A stretch of 55,932 nucleotides of DNA from Glomus cerebriforme (lineage: Eukaryota; Glomeromycota; Glomeromycetes; Glomerales; Glomeraceae). Positions 9,736 through 23,600 of the stretch are shown one piece after another. The position numbers were made by a program, and so were the translations under genes. The notes under the pieces were generated by a model, which saw nothing but the letters and a program-made list of their open reading frames with translations, was not told the DNA's origin and did not search any database. Each line of letters starts with the position of its first letter. Position 1 is the first letter of the stretch. The stretch lies in assembly GCA_003550305.1 (NCBI GenBank), contig QKYT01000023.1, forward strand, positions 137,998 to 193,929, written 5' to 3'.

Positions 9736-12700
9736 ATGTCCACAAAACCAATTAACCAGGATGAAGTGATGCCAACATTAAATTTCGAATCACCACCTCA
9801 TTCGATTCCTTCTAATGATTCAAGACAAAACCCTGAATTATTCTTTAAACATCAGAATCGCAATCCTTTTTTAAAAAAAAGAATTACGCAGGATCAAGCT
9901 ACAGAGCCTTCTGATGCGTCTGACTTTAATAATACTAAAGCTCCAAATGTATTTGCATCTCCACATTTCAGGACAAGAACAAACGCAACACGTTTGCCAT
10001 TCAAAGAATTTCAAAAGAAGGAAATTAATAATCTTAATAATCTTACAAGTTTATTCTTCAAGAAATCTGGAAATGAATCAAAAGAAATTACGAATGATCC
10101 ATTTATATCTAACTTCCCTAATTTTAATAAAAAAAGTATCGTAGAAAGAGATATTGTAAACCAAGAAATTTTAAACCAGAGGAAGTCTTTAGATAATGAA
10201 AAAGCAGTGGAATATCATAAACAAAACTTACCTTTAATTCATGATAAATCCAAAAGAACTTCAGATCAGAAAGTCCCTGATAATTCTTTATCTCAATCTC
10301 TAGAACTGTCCGCACAACCTCCAACCGAGGATAAACTTTTAATTCATAGTACATCATTAAATAATAATGATCTTGAGATAGATCATAATAAAATGATAGA
10401 AGATAGTACCAATATACCCAAAGAAGACAATGTCATTGAAAAATCTAATTTATCTAATAAATCATTACCGGAAAATTATCAAAACTTCTTAAATAATAAT
10501 AATGTAAACCCTTCTCGTGATAATTCATCATCTTGTGTACAACAGCAAATGCAAAGATCCTACTCAAAAGTTAACGATCAACAGCCAAAACTTCAAATTC
10601 AAGATAAGATTAACTCTTCAAATCCTGTGTATTTGTCTCAAGTTAAGACAAATTTGGATAATTTGGATAACGTTTCTTTCCCTACTACGGAACATAACAA
10701 TTCTGAAATAAAGGATCATTCAAGTAGTGATAATGAATTAAATCTAATAATTGAAGCTGTTCAAAGATGGAAGGATGAGGTGGTTAGAAGAGATTATCTT
10801 ATAGCAGAACTGGTGAGACACGATATATTTACATTCGTTAGACTTTGAATCAAAACTAATATGATTATTATCAGCGTGGGCAGACTTTCACACTTCGTGA
10901 TACTTTAGAACATAAAGAACATTCTTTATCACATTATCGCGAGCGTATGTTTCTAGTGGAGTCAATGATCAAACATCAAAATAATTATACTGAACGTAGT
11001 CGAGAACGGATTAATAATATCAAGTTAAAGTATTCTTTGTTTAAAAACTTACTTTGTAATATGGGCAAGAATGTTGAAGAAATATATAATCAGAAAGAAA
11101 GAATTGAAAAAGAGATTGAATCAATGAGATTAAGTAAGTTTATTAAAGATATCTTTTTTTTGTGCTTTAAAATATTCAAATTTAAATTCTCTAATAACAG
11201 GATTTAGTGAGCTTACTACTAAACATAAATCAACCTTGGATAATCATGCTGCAATATCTCAAACACGTATGCGTTTGCTTTTGATATTTAAATTTATTGG
11301 TTTCTTATTAACATTTTATAACTTTATATTATTAGAGCAAGCTCAACTTGTACAAATTGCCGAATTTAATTCACAACTTAATAATATCATAACTCAATTA
11401 CGTCAAGATATACAAGAGATAGATAATAAGGCATTACATTCCACATCCGAACTTGGTGACATTCGCTTAAAGTTAGAACATTTGTTAAATGAGCGTGAAA
11501 ATGAGAGATCAGCACAAGCAGAGGAATTTCAAAAACTCAAACTCGAATTTGAGCGCGTTGAAGAAGATAATCGAAATTTGGTAAAGTTGAATGAAGAAAA
11601 TGAAGAAAAGTATGTGGTTAATTTATAAATTAATAAAGTTTTTTTTATCTTATCAACTGATAATTTGCTATACATTTTAATTTAGAATTTCTTCTCTGAC
11701 AGCCAATATTGAACGGGAAGTCGAGTCCACTCAATTAGAATACACTCGGCTGAATTCAATAATGAAGGAGAAAGATGAACGGTATATTTTAAAGAGTAAG
11801 AATATATGTGTTTATTTTACCTTCTCTTTATTTCATGCAGTTTCTTTTTCTCCTTAGAATAACTCAGTTGGGTATAGTTGAAAGGGAAAGAGATGAACTT
11901 AAGATAGAGCTTAATCAAACAAAGGATTTAGCGAAAAAAGACCACCATTCACTCAGGCAAGAGATGGAAATTGCGCGTGCCCAACATGCAATTGATCTTA
12001 AATGTGTTGAATCAAAATTTCGCGAGGATCATTATAAATTACAGAATGATTTTCACAAAGAACGCTGTCGGTTTGAGGCTAAATTCCGTGAGGAACGTAT
12101 GCGGTTAGAAACAGAATGCCGTGAGGAACGTAGTCATCGTTTACGTTTAGAAGGCGAATTTCGGGATGAAATATCAGAGCGTTTTAGAATTGAAACTAGA
12201 TTGAAAAGTTCTGAACAAAAAGTAGAAGAATTATCCAAGACGAACGATAAAGATAATATAAGGTTGATTAAATTGTCTAATTGATGTATAAATGGTTATA
12301 TGACATTAATTTTTGTTTCTTATATGTATATATGATTATGTTTACCTTTAACAGGATTGCACAATTAGAGACTCAATTAAATGAAATAAATTGCCGTCAA
12401 ACAGACAGTTCTACTGGTACTTATTTCTTTTTTTTTCAAATTAATCGTTTATTGAAGTTTAATTGTATTCTAGTCGCTGTTGGAACTGCCGATATACTGG
12501 GGTTAGATCTTCAAATTGTGCATAAAAAAATTGTTTCCGAACTTAATCAAGAAAACTTTAATAATAAAAAAAAGATTGAGGAATTAATATCTGAGTTGGA
12601 GGCTTGGAAGGTAAATTTCATATTTCTATAAATTTAGTGTATCTTTAAATTCTTCTATTATAATTATTATAATGATACTTAATTTATTGGTGATTTATAA

Positions 12701-14216
12701 AATTATAAGTCAAAGTCCAATTCACTTGAATCACAGTTGATTTCGTTAAATGTAAAATATGACGAGTTGCAAACCGAACACAGCAAATCTCTTGTTGAAG
12801 TTAGTAATAATTATCTGCAAGTAATTCTGTCATTTTTTATTTTAAAAAGTCGAAATTTAATCAATTCAAAGAACAAAGAAGCGTCTGAGAGAACTATTGT
12901 AGAACATGAAAATGAAATTCGTGAAGCTGAAACAAAAGAAGCCTTTTTGGCAGAAGAGAATGTATGTTGATCTGACTTTTCGAAACAAGAATAAACCATA
13001 ATATTTCCTGAACTTATTATTGTTTTTTTAGCAAATATTAAAATCCAAGTTATCCGAAATGGAAAATTATAATAAATCTTTACAATGCCAATTAGTAAGT
13101 ATTAATAATTTCAATATTAACTTATAAATTTCGATAAGGTTTTATATACAGTATATGTCTTATTCAAACCAAAGCAATCGTTACAAGATTTTTTGAAACG
13201 CAATGTTAATTCGACTTCTGGATCAATATTATATAGATAAATTTCATCAATATTAACACGATGATTTGTTTTGTTGCAGACTAAAATAAATATAGAAAGT
13301 AAAGACTCAATGAAATCTAAACTTTCCCCATCTGAAGCAAAGGTTGATTCATTCTCTTCTAAGTATTTGAATTTAATATATATATAACGAAAAAAGTAAA
13401 TTATTTAATAATTAATTTTAATAAGGAATATGGAAATTCGAAAATTCCTCGATTTCCCCAGAAAAACTCTGAGATTTTAAAAAATGAGCGACATTATCAA
13501 AATGCTCGTAGACTTTTAACATTAACCGAAATTGATGCAATGATCTTGGTAAGTTTATTTTATTTATGTCCATTTTTTATAAAATTTTATATATAATATA
13601 TTTGATATTTAGGAATCGACATCTGGAAATATTTCGAAACTCGCTAATATAAATACAAAAGTTAATGATGTTCGAAAAACACGAGAATCTAATAACAATC
13701 AATATATTCAATCTACGGGATCAAATTCTAATAATACTTTAACGGTGAGCTATTCTGATACACTTTAAATTACTATAAATATAGAAGGGAATTATTTTTT
13801 ATATTTTAGAGTTTCTATTTTTATCATAGTTACAAGAAACCGAATGCATTTCCCAAAATGTTATCATTCAAACAGATCACAATAATAATGATGTATTTGA
13901 TTCATATCAAAATTCAAATAATGTGAGAGATATAGATGACTGGTTATCTCCTAGTAGGTCAAAACGACGAAAGGTAATTTGTGTATTATTATTTTTCTTA
14001 AAAAAAAAGAGTATTATATATTTTTTTTAATAGAGAGATCGTTCGGAAAATATGGATAATTCCAAACCAATTGAACGATTTTCTATTCAATCAACAAACA
14101 TTCCTATGAATACTGATGCGAAAGAAGAATTGAAGTTAGAGACAAGCCTTCGATTTAGAGGTAAATCGAGAGTTGGACGTTTACTTACAATTGGAGGAGT
14201 CAACGGAAAAGAGTAA
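9736..14216 (+). CDS. Long coiled-coil protein of unknown function
   Basis: I do not recognise this gene. The first exon (from ATG 9736) encodes about 355 residues of Asn/Ser/Lys-rich, probably disordered sequence with NPFLKKR and HFRTRTNATRLPFKEF. Many small exons up to about 13050 then give a long, highly charged heptad-like region (for example FREERMRLETECREERSHRL followed by RLEGEFRDEISERF), a probable dimeric coiled coil. The C-terminal part contains RHYQNARRLLTLTEIDAMIL, a basic SRSKRRKRDRSENMDN patch that could be a nuclear localisation signal, and ends RFRGKSRVGRLLTIGG. Stop TAA is at 14214-14216. The layout (disordered head, coiled coil, basic tail) resembles chromosome-axis, spindle or centrosome-type proteins, but this is only an analogy. 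Several exon borders (11150-11340, 12420-12475, 12820-12870) are uncertain. Confidence 0.75.
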
Positions 14217-14959
14217 ATATGGAATATATATCTTATCATCGTATTATAAATCTATAAGCTGTTGCAGATTACAATTGAATGAGAGTTATGGAATTTAAAC
14301 CTGTACATGAATGAGATAAGACAAAAACTTTATTTAATTGATAACAATTAAGAAATTTCTGATTTTCGAAACATTGGTATCTTGCATAGAGTTACATCAT
14401 GAATAATGATGTTATAATTATTTCTCTATTTATAAATAACGTTTACAATAAAAATAGAAAGTTTAATTGCTTTTTTATCGTTAAGAATTAAAATCAAAAA
14501 AAAAAATCAAGAAACAAAATATCCCTGTCGCACGAAGATAAGCATTTTTTTTTTTTGTATATCTTATTTTACAATAAAACGTTTTTTTTTTTTTTTTTAC
14601 CTCCCGTATTTACCGAGTTGCCGTCTGCAATAAACATGTCGGACAAACTATTTATACGAATGCAAGTGACAGATGTTATCTTTTAGATCTGTTTATATAT
14701 ATAAGCTGGAAATTTTACAACCTAGCCTCAAAAAAACTAACAAAATCAAAAAAAAAAGCCACAGAAAAAACGGCACAACTATAAATAAATAAAATTATAT
14801 AAATAGTTTAAAAAGAATTAAAGTATTAATATAAATTCCAAAATCTTCCGAGGAGATAAGTTTGATAGGTGGATATAACTAATTGTATAAATTCAGCACA
14901 ACATCCCCCTATACCCAAACCAAAAAAAACAATCTGGACTCTGGAGAAGGATTAATATA
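14217..14959. other. Intergenic; poly-T tracts upstream of the transporter gene
   Basis: Contains long T runs (about 14546-14558 and 14583-14600) separated by AATAAAACG, and A-rich stretches close to the next start codon. The latter probably include the promoter and 5' UTR of the transporter gene. TATATATAAG near 14694-14703 is a possible TATA box, but far from the start. No gene is seen. Confidence 0.5.
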
Positions 14960-16673
14960 ATGCCACCCAATCCTCCAGAAGAGTTTTCACCTGTTAACGT
15001 TATTAGCTCGTATGCACTTGGGTTAGAAGATACTGCATCACAAATTTACCCTACACCAAAGCACACATCAAAAAGACGAGCAACTAACCCTTATAATTCA
15101 TCTTTTCAAGCCTCTAATCTTAATAACAACAACAATATGAGCGCCACAATGACTACAATGGCGACAACAATAAACGGAGTTGTTGCAGATAGTCCTCGAA
15201 TAGATACAGAGTTTGTAATAAATGGATATAGCAGTAGTCAACAAGTAAAACAAGGACCAACACGGAAAAGATCATTCTCTAAACCTTCACAAGAAGGCCA
15301 TACAACACTATCTTCAACGGCGCCAAGTATACATCGGTTTGGGGTTGCAAACGGGATACAAAATTTAGATTTTGGAGTACAATATAAATCAAACAGTCTT
15401 TTAGGAAAATTACGTCAACAATATGAAGCAGTAGAAAAAGAAAGAGTTAGTCCTATTATTAGTATGATGAGTTCAGCGAAACCATATTTACCCAATACAT
15501 TAGCGGCGTCTTCGGCTAATATAAAATATTCACTTGTAAACTTTAAAAAAATTATATTTAATTCATATACAGTAAAATTTTTAGTATATTGTTTATTATG
15601 GTATGCCTCTTCGGCTATAACAAACAATACCGGTAAACAATTATTAAATCAATTTAATTATCCCGTTACTCTTACTTGGATACAATTTGGATTTGTAGGA
15701 TTTTATTGTTATGCTTTTGGACAAGGAATGGGTTTAACTAAAATTCGAAGTCCAACCGTAGGTATTATACGTAGAACTTTACAATTATGTTTATTTCAGA
15801 TAGGGAGTCATGTTTTTTCAAGCATTGCTACAGCTCAAGTTCCCGTCAGTTTTGTTCACACAATAAAGGTAAGGATGAGATAAGAGTGAAGATTAGACGA
15901 ATCGGAGAACAAATCTTTAACTAATTCTTTTGTTTCTTATTCTTCTATAGGCATTATCGCCATTATTTACGGTGTTCTTTTATAAATTTGGATTTGGAGT
16001 AAATTATTCATATCCAGTATATGTTTCATTAATACCACTTACAATTGGAGTTATGCTTGCATGTTCATCCTCAACAGCATCAAGTTTTATTGGATTCTTT
16101 TTTGCGTTAACGTCCACTGTAATTTTCGTTGCGCAAAATATTTTTTCAAAGAAAATTCTTTTTAACGAAAAACATCCTGGATTTGAAACACATAAATTGG
16201 ATAAATTGAATGTTTTATTTTATTCGAGTCTATTAGCATTTGGTTTAATGACGCCAATGTGGTTATATTATGATCTGTTAGAATATTTTACTTCATCTTC
16301 AACCGTTACATATACCGCAAGTGGATGGTCAATATTGTTTTATTTTTGGTTAAATGGTACAACACATTTTGCGCAAGCCATTTTAGCATTATCAATTTTA
16401 TCAATGACATCACCGGTAACTTATTCGATCGCATCATTAGTGAAAAGAATTTTTGTTATAACTGCAAGTATATTATGGTTTGGACAAAAAACTACTTTTA
16501 TACAAGGTATTGGTATAACATTAACTTTCTTAGGTCTTTATATGTATAATAATGCTAAATTAGACGTAGATAAGAAAGAAAGAAAAGCAAGAGAGAAAGA
16601 TGAAATTGTTTTACCTTTAACAAGATCTGAAAATGAATTGGGTTTAACTAAGGAGAAAAAGCATATAATGTAA
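14960..16673 (+). CDS. SLY41-like transporter, triose-phosphate/nucleotide-sugar translocator family
   Basis: Drug/metabolite-superfamily membrane protein of the TPT branch. Two exons (14960-15868 and 15951-16673, 82-nt intron GTAAGG...CTATAG) give 543 residues. About 190 N-terminal residues are hydrophilic and Asn/Ser/Thr-rich. The membrane part begins around FLVYCLLWYASSAITNNTGK and runs through roughly ten hydrophobic segments, including LTWIQFGFVGFYCYAFGQG, VPVSFVHTIKALSPLFTVFF, SFIGFFFALTSTVIFVAQNI and LFYFWLNGTTHFAQAI. The VSFVHTIKALSPLFTVFF block is typical of the family and resembles yeast Sly41, linked to ER-Golgi traffic. The tail is charged with KKER and KEKK, which could act in ER/Golgi retention. 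The substrate cannot be told from sequence. The first ATG gives the long head; a later start cannot be excluded. Confidence 0.88.
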
Positions 16674-17211
16674 CATTTATAAGAGTATTTTATAATTAGT
16701 AATAATAATGTAATTGTTTGTTTGTAAAACTATATAAAAGAATGATTTAAATAATTGACATTTATAATTCAAAAGCAAAAGGATTTTGTATTATTATTAA
16801 CTATTTAAAAATTTTTTTTTCTAAAAAAAAAAAAANAAAAAAAAAACATTTTAATAAACTACTTTTCATAGAATTAAAAATTAAAATAAGAAAATAACGA
16901 GTTATTTTTATTTAAATTAATTATACTAATTTCAGTTGTAAATTTTAAGTTTTATTAATTTAATCTATAAAGTATTGAGTTATATTTGATTAAAAAAGTA
17001 AATGGATTTGTTTTTTTTTACTTAATTGTAATTAAAGAAATATATTTATTAGATTTTTAAAAATTATATATATTTAAATTTAAGCTAATACGTGAAATTA
17101 TATTAATTCTGGCCAATCACGATTTTCACCTGGCACACCTGGTCATACATACGGACCGCAGCCTAATAAAACGGAGATTATTATTGTCTTTTATTTAACG
17201 TTTTATCGCAA
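16674..17211. other. Intergenic, AT-rich
   Basis: Probable 3' UTR of the transporter gene, then a homopolymer run (about 16806-16845, with an N) and AT-rich sequence. Close to the next gene lies a less AT-rich block (TGGCCAATCACGATTTTCACC, abridged here, from about 17112) that includes a CCAAT word (17114-17118), a plausible promoter element of the downstream gene about 95 bp before its ATG. Confidence 0.45.
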
Positions 17212-20106
17212 ATGGCTCCTTCAAAAATACAGGACGATGATTCAGAACGTAATGGCACTGATAGTGCTGGAAAAGACCTTTCAGGAAAATCAAATGTACC
17301 TGGTAGTCTTAGCATTCCTGCTGCAAAAGCTACTGTTGCTGTTAGCGTAAACCACAAAACGGATAGTCATATAACTTCGTTTGCTGACGGCGATCATTTT
17401 TCAGGTATTTATTACTTCGAAAGTGGAATCTCAAGCTGGATCTGACTTATAAAATTATTTGTAACTATTTTGAATCAATAATAAAATAATTATTACTTAA
17501 ATAGGAATGACTGTTCATCAAGCAGCACAACAAGGAAATTTGCACGTTATGAAAAGTTTAATTGAGAATGGATATGCCAAGGCGACAGATAGAGATTCAC
17601 AAAATGTAACGGCTTTACACTGGGCTGCTATCAATAACCAAGTGGTTGTAGCAAAATACTTGATCGAAAATGGAGCTGAGGTTAATGCTTTTGGTGGTGA
17701 TCTGGTTGCCACCCCTTTGCATTGGGCAGCAAGGTTTGTTTACTTTTAGCTTTGATATCAAGATATTTGATTATTTTTTTTTTACTGATCTGTTAGAAGA
17801 ATTTTGAGGATTTAGAATAATTATGTGGAACTAGCGAATATTTAAAAAAGATTATTTGAAAAAAATAAATATTTTAGAAATGGACATCTTCCAACTGTAA
17901 CCTTGTTGATTAATCATGGAGCTGATCCAAATTTACGAGATTCTCAAGGATTTAATGGGCTTCATCTCGCGACTCATTCCTCTAATACTATGCTAGTTTT
18001 ATACCTAATATATCAAGATATGGACATTGATACGCCCGATACGCTTCAACACACTCCTTTGATGTGGGCAGCTTACCAAGGAGATCAATTGACGTTGGAT
18101 TTATTAATTAGACTCGGTGCTTCAATCACAAAAGTTGATACTGCACACTTTACTCCTTTGCATTGGGCTGTTACCAAAGGAAATCAATTGTGTTTGAGAA
18201 AATTAATAGAGGCTGGCGCTGATGTAAACGCAACAGAGGATAATGGAAAAACTCCTGCGGATCTTGCTCGAGAAATGAAATCTGAAAAAGTTTGGAATAG
18301 AGCTTTAAATGAATCAGGGAGAACAAAATCCGGAAAAAGAAAACCATATTTATTTGGTCGAGTGAGTAATAAATTTTGTTTTTTATATTTGTAAATAGAA
18401 GCAAACTCTAATTTCTGTGATTATGTATTTTGATCTAGCAAGCAACACACGCGATCATATATTTCATTCCGTTCTTTGTTCTTTTTTTGGCATTTCAAAC
18501 ATTAATTCAATATCCATGGTTTATTGGGTTGCCTTTAGCAATAGGAGAATTTGTTGTGTTTCACATATTAATAGTAAAAGTTCTCATAAGAGCACATGTA
18601 CCGGATGCAATGATGAGAACTCCCTATTTTACGAGTTTATTTCAAGCAAGCGCTTTTTGGGTTGGTGTGACTTGGCTTTTCAGAATTTTACTTGGTATTG
18701 TCTATAAATTCTATTATTTAATCTTTATTTTTTTTTGCAAATAATAATTAATTTTAATTAATCTTCAAAACAGCTACGTCTTATTTACTTGTGGCGAATA
18801 TAATATTTATTAGTTCTTATGCTGTTGCGTTGTATTCTTTTTATACAGCCGTATTGACAGATCCAGGATTTGTTCCAAAATTAACATCTCGGGAAGAACA
18901 AAAAGAGGTAACAAGTTAGATAAAAGCTTAAGCGCATTTTATATTATCATGCTAACATTTCTTTACATTAAATTAAGTTGATAATCAATCTTGCAAACAA
19001 AGGAATGTTGGATTCAAGACATTTCTGTATTACATGTTTGGTTAGTATTGATTTTTAACATAAGTTAGATAATACAAAATCTGAATTTCATATCAATTAC
19101 CCTTTTTTAGATCAATAAACCTTTACGATCTAAGCACTGTAAAATATGTGATAGATGTGTAGCAAGATTTGATCAGTAAGATTTTTAATTTGAAATATAT
19201 GAAAGTTTCCATTAATAACTTTTTGTTAATTTATTTTTGTTACAATTAGTCATTGTCCATGGATATTTAATTGTATTGGAGTGAGAAACCATCGTGCCTT
19301 TATGGTTTTTCTTATAATGATGATTGTATCGATCATTAGTTATGAGTATCTTTGTATTCAATGTATTGTCATTTTTCATATGTTATTTTTTGTTGACTAT
19401 TTATTATTGAAAATTTATTTATAAAGCTATATATTTGTTGATAGATCTTTTGGATGCAGCACCTATCTATAATCCAATTCCATCTGAACCATGTTTGTTA
19501 AATGACATGCTATGTGGATTTTTCCAATATGACACGTGGACCATGTCTTTAGTTATTTGGTTAGCATTACAACTTACATGGACCATTGGATTGATTTGTA
19601 TGCAAAGTTATCAAATTGCTTCAGCGAAAACCACAAATGAAATGGCAAATTTCCATCGATATTCATATTTTGGAAATCGAAATGGTGGGAATGTTCGTGA
19701 ACAAATTATGGCTACACTTGCTGCAGGACCTGGAGCAAGTGGAGCTGCGCAAGTAGGAGATAATGGCGGAGATGATTTAACAGCTACTGAAGAAGGATTT
19801 GGGGATCATCAAGAACATGGTCATCGTCATAACCATAATGAAAATAATGGGATTTTAAGATTATTTGGAGGAAAGGGTAAAAAACGGTCTCACCATGCTA
19901 ATCACAGTTCCAATGAAAATCCATTCGATTTTGGATGCTGGAATAATTGTGTAGATTTTTGGTCACAAGGTCAAGGTGGTATGTTACAAAATGTCAATTG
20001 GTATGGACTTTTTGATGTTCCTCTTATTGAACGAAGGACTAATATGGCTTCAAGGAGAAGAACTGGTGGATATATGGCTGTTAGAGATGATGAAGAAATT
20101 GTATAG
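17212..20106 (+). CDS. akr1: Ankyrin-repeat DHHC protein S-palmitoyltransferase (Akr1 type)
   Basis: This enzyme attaches palmitate to cysteines of peripheral membrane proteins, at Golgi and endosomal membranes. Order of parts: a short polar head; five or six ankyrin repeats ([63 protein letters not shown]); several membrane spans ([38 protein letters not shown]); the zinc/active-site region [12 protein letters not shown] then [19 protein letters not shown]; a last span ([19 protein letters not shown]); and the TTxE-like [14 protein letters not shown]. The catalytic motif is canonical DHHC, whereas yeast Akr1 has DHYC. An intron splits the first His codon of the motif (CA|T at about 19178/19250). 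About nine exons; the tail is His/Asn/Gly-rich. Confidence 0.93.
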
Positions 20107-20646
20107 AATTTTTCTCGTGTAATTTTTTTTACAATCATATATTAAGGAGTTGTATTTTATGTGGCATTATTAGTAAATATTAATCCATTTTTTAATCATA
20201 AAAATAATACAAGATTTTACTTGTATATTTCTTTAAATATTTAGACATTTTTTAATTCACTTTGGAAGTTAATAAAAATTGTTCTATGGAATAGATTTCT
20301 TGGAACATTATAAATCAATATTAATTATTTAATTTTTTTGAATATAGATATATTATTTTGAAAATTAAAATAATTAAGTGTAATATATTGTGACAGATAT
20401 AATATTTAGGTTGATCACAAAGTTGTTTTATGTTATAAATTTGACTATGATTTTATTTTTTTGCGTAGTGACCGTCATCAAATTACAACTTAGTATCCAA
20501 CACATGATGGCATAATATTAGATAATCTCATGAAATTATTGATGATTATTTGCCACTCGAAATAATATTAATGATGCTAAACTTGTTAATCATAGAAACC
20601 ATTTTTTGTAAAAAAAAAAAAAAAAATGCAAAATAATAATTTACTA
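20107..20646. other. Convergent intergenic region
   Basis: Lies between the ends of the AKR1-type gene and the NADH dehydrogenase gene. It is AT-rich, with an A run at about 20610-20626. It probably contains both polyadenylation regions. I see no gene. Confidence 0.5.
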
Positions 20647-23600
20647 CTAAAATTTTGAAATGTCTCTGCCAAAGAGACATCGCTAATTAAATATAAAGGA
20701 TTAGATTAATACATATAAGATCATGAAATAAATAAATTAACAATTTATTTTAATTACCTTGGACCAATCTAAAGCTAATAAAGCTCTTGTTCTAAATGAA
20801 ACTTGTTCACTAAAATACACACTTCTCCATAAATAAACAGCAGGTAAACCTCCCATCCAAGTCCATCCGGTACCAAAATCAGCAACGGCGGCATTACCGA
20901 TATAAGCAAGTGAACCAAAATGTGCATAGGAGAATGGTGGTAATAGATCATCAACATCAGACTCAGGATTATCAGTGTTAACAGAGTAATCCGACGGGGG
21001 TGGAAATATTTTTGTTTTTTGTGCTGTAGCAATCTGATTTAATTTCTTACCTAAATACTTACCTTGCTGGTAAGCTACTTGTGCAGTCTTAATAAGTATA
21101 TATATTAATCAATAACTTACAAATTTCATTTTTTAAAAAAAGTAAAAGAATTAGAAACATCATACCGCCGGTAAAGATGTCAATTTTTTGTCAATATCTT
21201 CAAACATGGTACGTAATTCTTCCAATTCAAGTGTACCTAATTAAAAGAAATATATTAAAGATCTTTAATAATTACAAAAAACTTATTAACATACCACTCT
21301 TATCTTGATCATAACGTGCAAACAGTGTGTCTGCTTTTTTCAAATAGCTTTTTGTAATAGGATAACGTCTGCCAATTTTTTTAGCTAAAGCTTGAAATTC
21401 ATTATAACTCAAACGTCCATTCTTATCTTTATCCGCATCAATAAAAAATTGCATCAACTGTTGAACTAATTTTGGATTTTCAATGGTAGAACAATCTCCT
21501 ATTGCATATACCGAAGAATCAGACACCCCCTTAAGACGAAGCCTATTATCTGTGATAAGAGCACGTGTGTTTTTCTGGTCTTCTAATTTTTCTGATATTG
21601 TCTTTGTCAATGGATTCATATCTATATAAGAAAACAAATATGAATACAATTAACTTATATACAACATTATAAGCATTTATATATTCTCACCAATTCCAGT
21701 AGACCATAATACTAATCCATAATCAAGTTCTTTTACATCCTCGCTTTTCTTCATTTTATATATAATATGGTTGGGCTCTATTTTTTGAACTCGTGCATTT
21801 GTTACAACATTAATATTGTCACGCCTAAATTTTTTCTATTAAATAATTAATTCAAATTGGTCTTAATAAAAGGATATTACTAAATTTAACAGTTAGTTTA
21901 CGAGATATATATAATACATAAAACTCTTATACCCTTATCCTAACCCTAAATACTTTTCTTAGTGTAACATATTTCTCCGAATGAAAAGTATATTTACCTC
22001 AGCAAAATCACTAATTTTCGCATCATATGTGTTCAAAATATGGTCCTGACCTTGAATAATGCTAACCTGCACTTCATTCCTAAGGATTGATGGAAACTAA
22101 AATAAAGTGAAAAATGTTTTCTTTTTTTATAAAATTTAAAACTTTTTTTTTTTAAGCTTACATATCTAACAACATCTTCGGTTAAAAAATCATACAATTC
22201 TGCTGCAAATTCAACACCTGCAAAATAGGAATATAATATTAACAAATTATTTAAATAGTTCTCTTTCTAAGAAACTGTAAAATATATTACCAGTAGGTCC
22301 TTTATTTAAGATAAAAAAAAATGAAATTGTCTTTAACAAATCATTTTGTTTACAAAATCACAATTACTTATATAGTATAATAAATCTTACCGCCTCCACA
22401 AACAACAAAACTTAAAAGACTTTTTCTTTCTTTTGGAGGAGTAGTTGGTAATGATGCTTTTTCGAAATTATCCATAATCTTTTTCCTTATCTTGCGAGCA
22501 TCATTTATTGTTTTCAAAAAATGACAATATTCCATGCCTTCAATTCCAAAAGTATTCGATAAAGACCCTACGGCAATTACGAGCTAAAATTAAAAAAATT
22601 AAAAATTTAACAAATACAAATATGACTCTAAAATAAACTATATGAACTTATAAGTTATTACTTTATCGTATGGAACGTAAAAAGGTTCACTAGATTCATC
22701 AACTGGGCTTAGTTCAATTAATTTATCATTAAAGCAAATATCCGTAGCTTTTGCCTCAAGAAAATGTGCTGATATGCCTTTAATGAGACTTCGGACAGGT
22801 TCCAAAAGTGACCTATACAGTAAAATATCAAATATCATAAGAAATATTATAATATTATCTGAATATAGTATATATGCGTAAATATTCACCTAGTTTCAAG
22901 TGTACCTACAGTTGCAGAAGGAAGAAGGGGACTAAATATAGTATAAACGAAACAATTTAGCATACAAAATTTGAATTAGGTGAAATAGTACTGTAACAAA
23001 GTTTACGTGAAAAGAAAATAATTCCTACATAAAAGGATTAAAATTAGTGGGTATAAAATTACTTAGAAAATACTAAATAAATAAAATAGATTAAAAGACC
23101 CTTACTGCGGTGATATCACTGTAATGTGATACTTGTCTTTCTCTAATCCCTTAATGACTGATATAGCCTGAAATATTAAAGAAATAGTAAAATCAACTTA
23201 AAATTTCGGGATGAATCGATCAGAATTCCGAAATTCACCCACCCCCCAACCAGAACCAAGAATAACTAATCGTGGTTTATTAATATCAAAATCTCTTTCA
23301 TCTATCAAATGTGTGGCGATCGGCAAATTTTTTGGTCCACCTCTTTTCAAAATACTTGGACTTTCTTTGTTTTCGTACTCTTTTGCTTTAGACTCTGCAT
23401 GTTTATAATCTAGAGTTGCAAAAACAACAGCTGCACCCAGAACTAAAGAGGACGCGATAACTAGTTTTCTTCCAAATTTGGATGATTCCGTTGTGACTTT
23501 CTCTGCTTCAGTTGATATGAATTTTCGCGAAATATTTGGATATTTATGTAAAGAGTTGTAATTCGCGTTTGAAACATTAAACAAGTACGTTTGTTGAACT

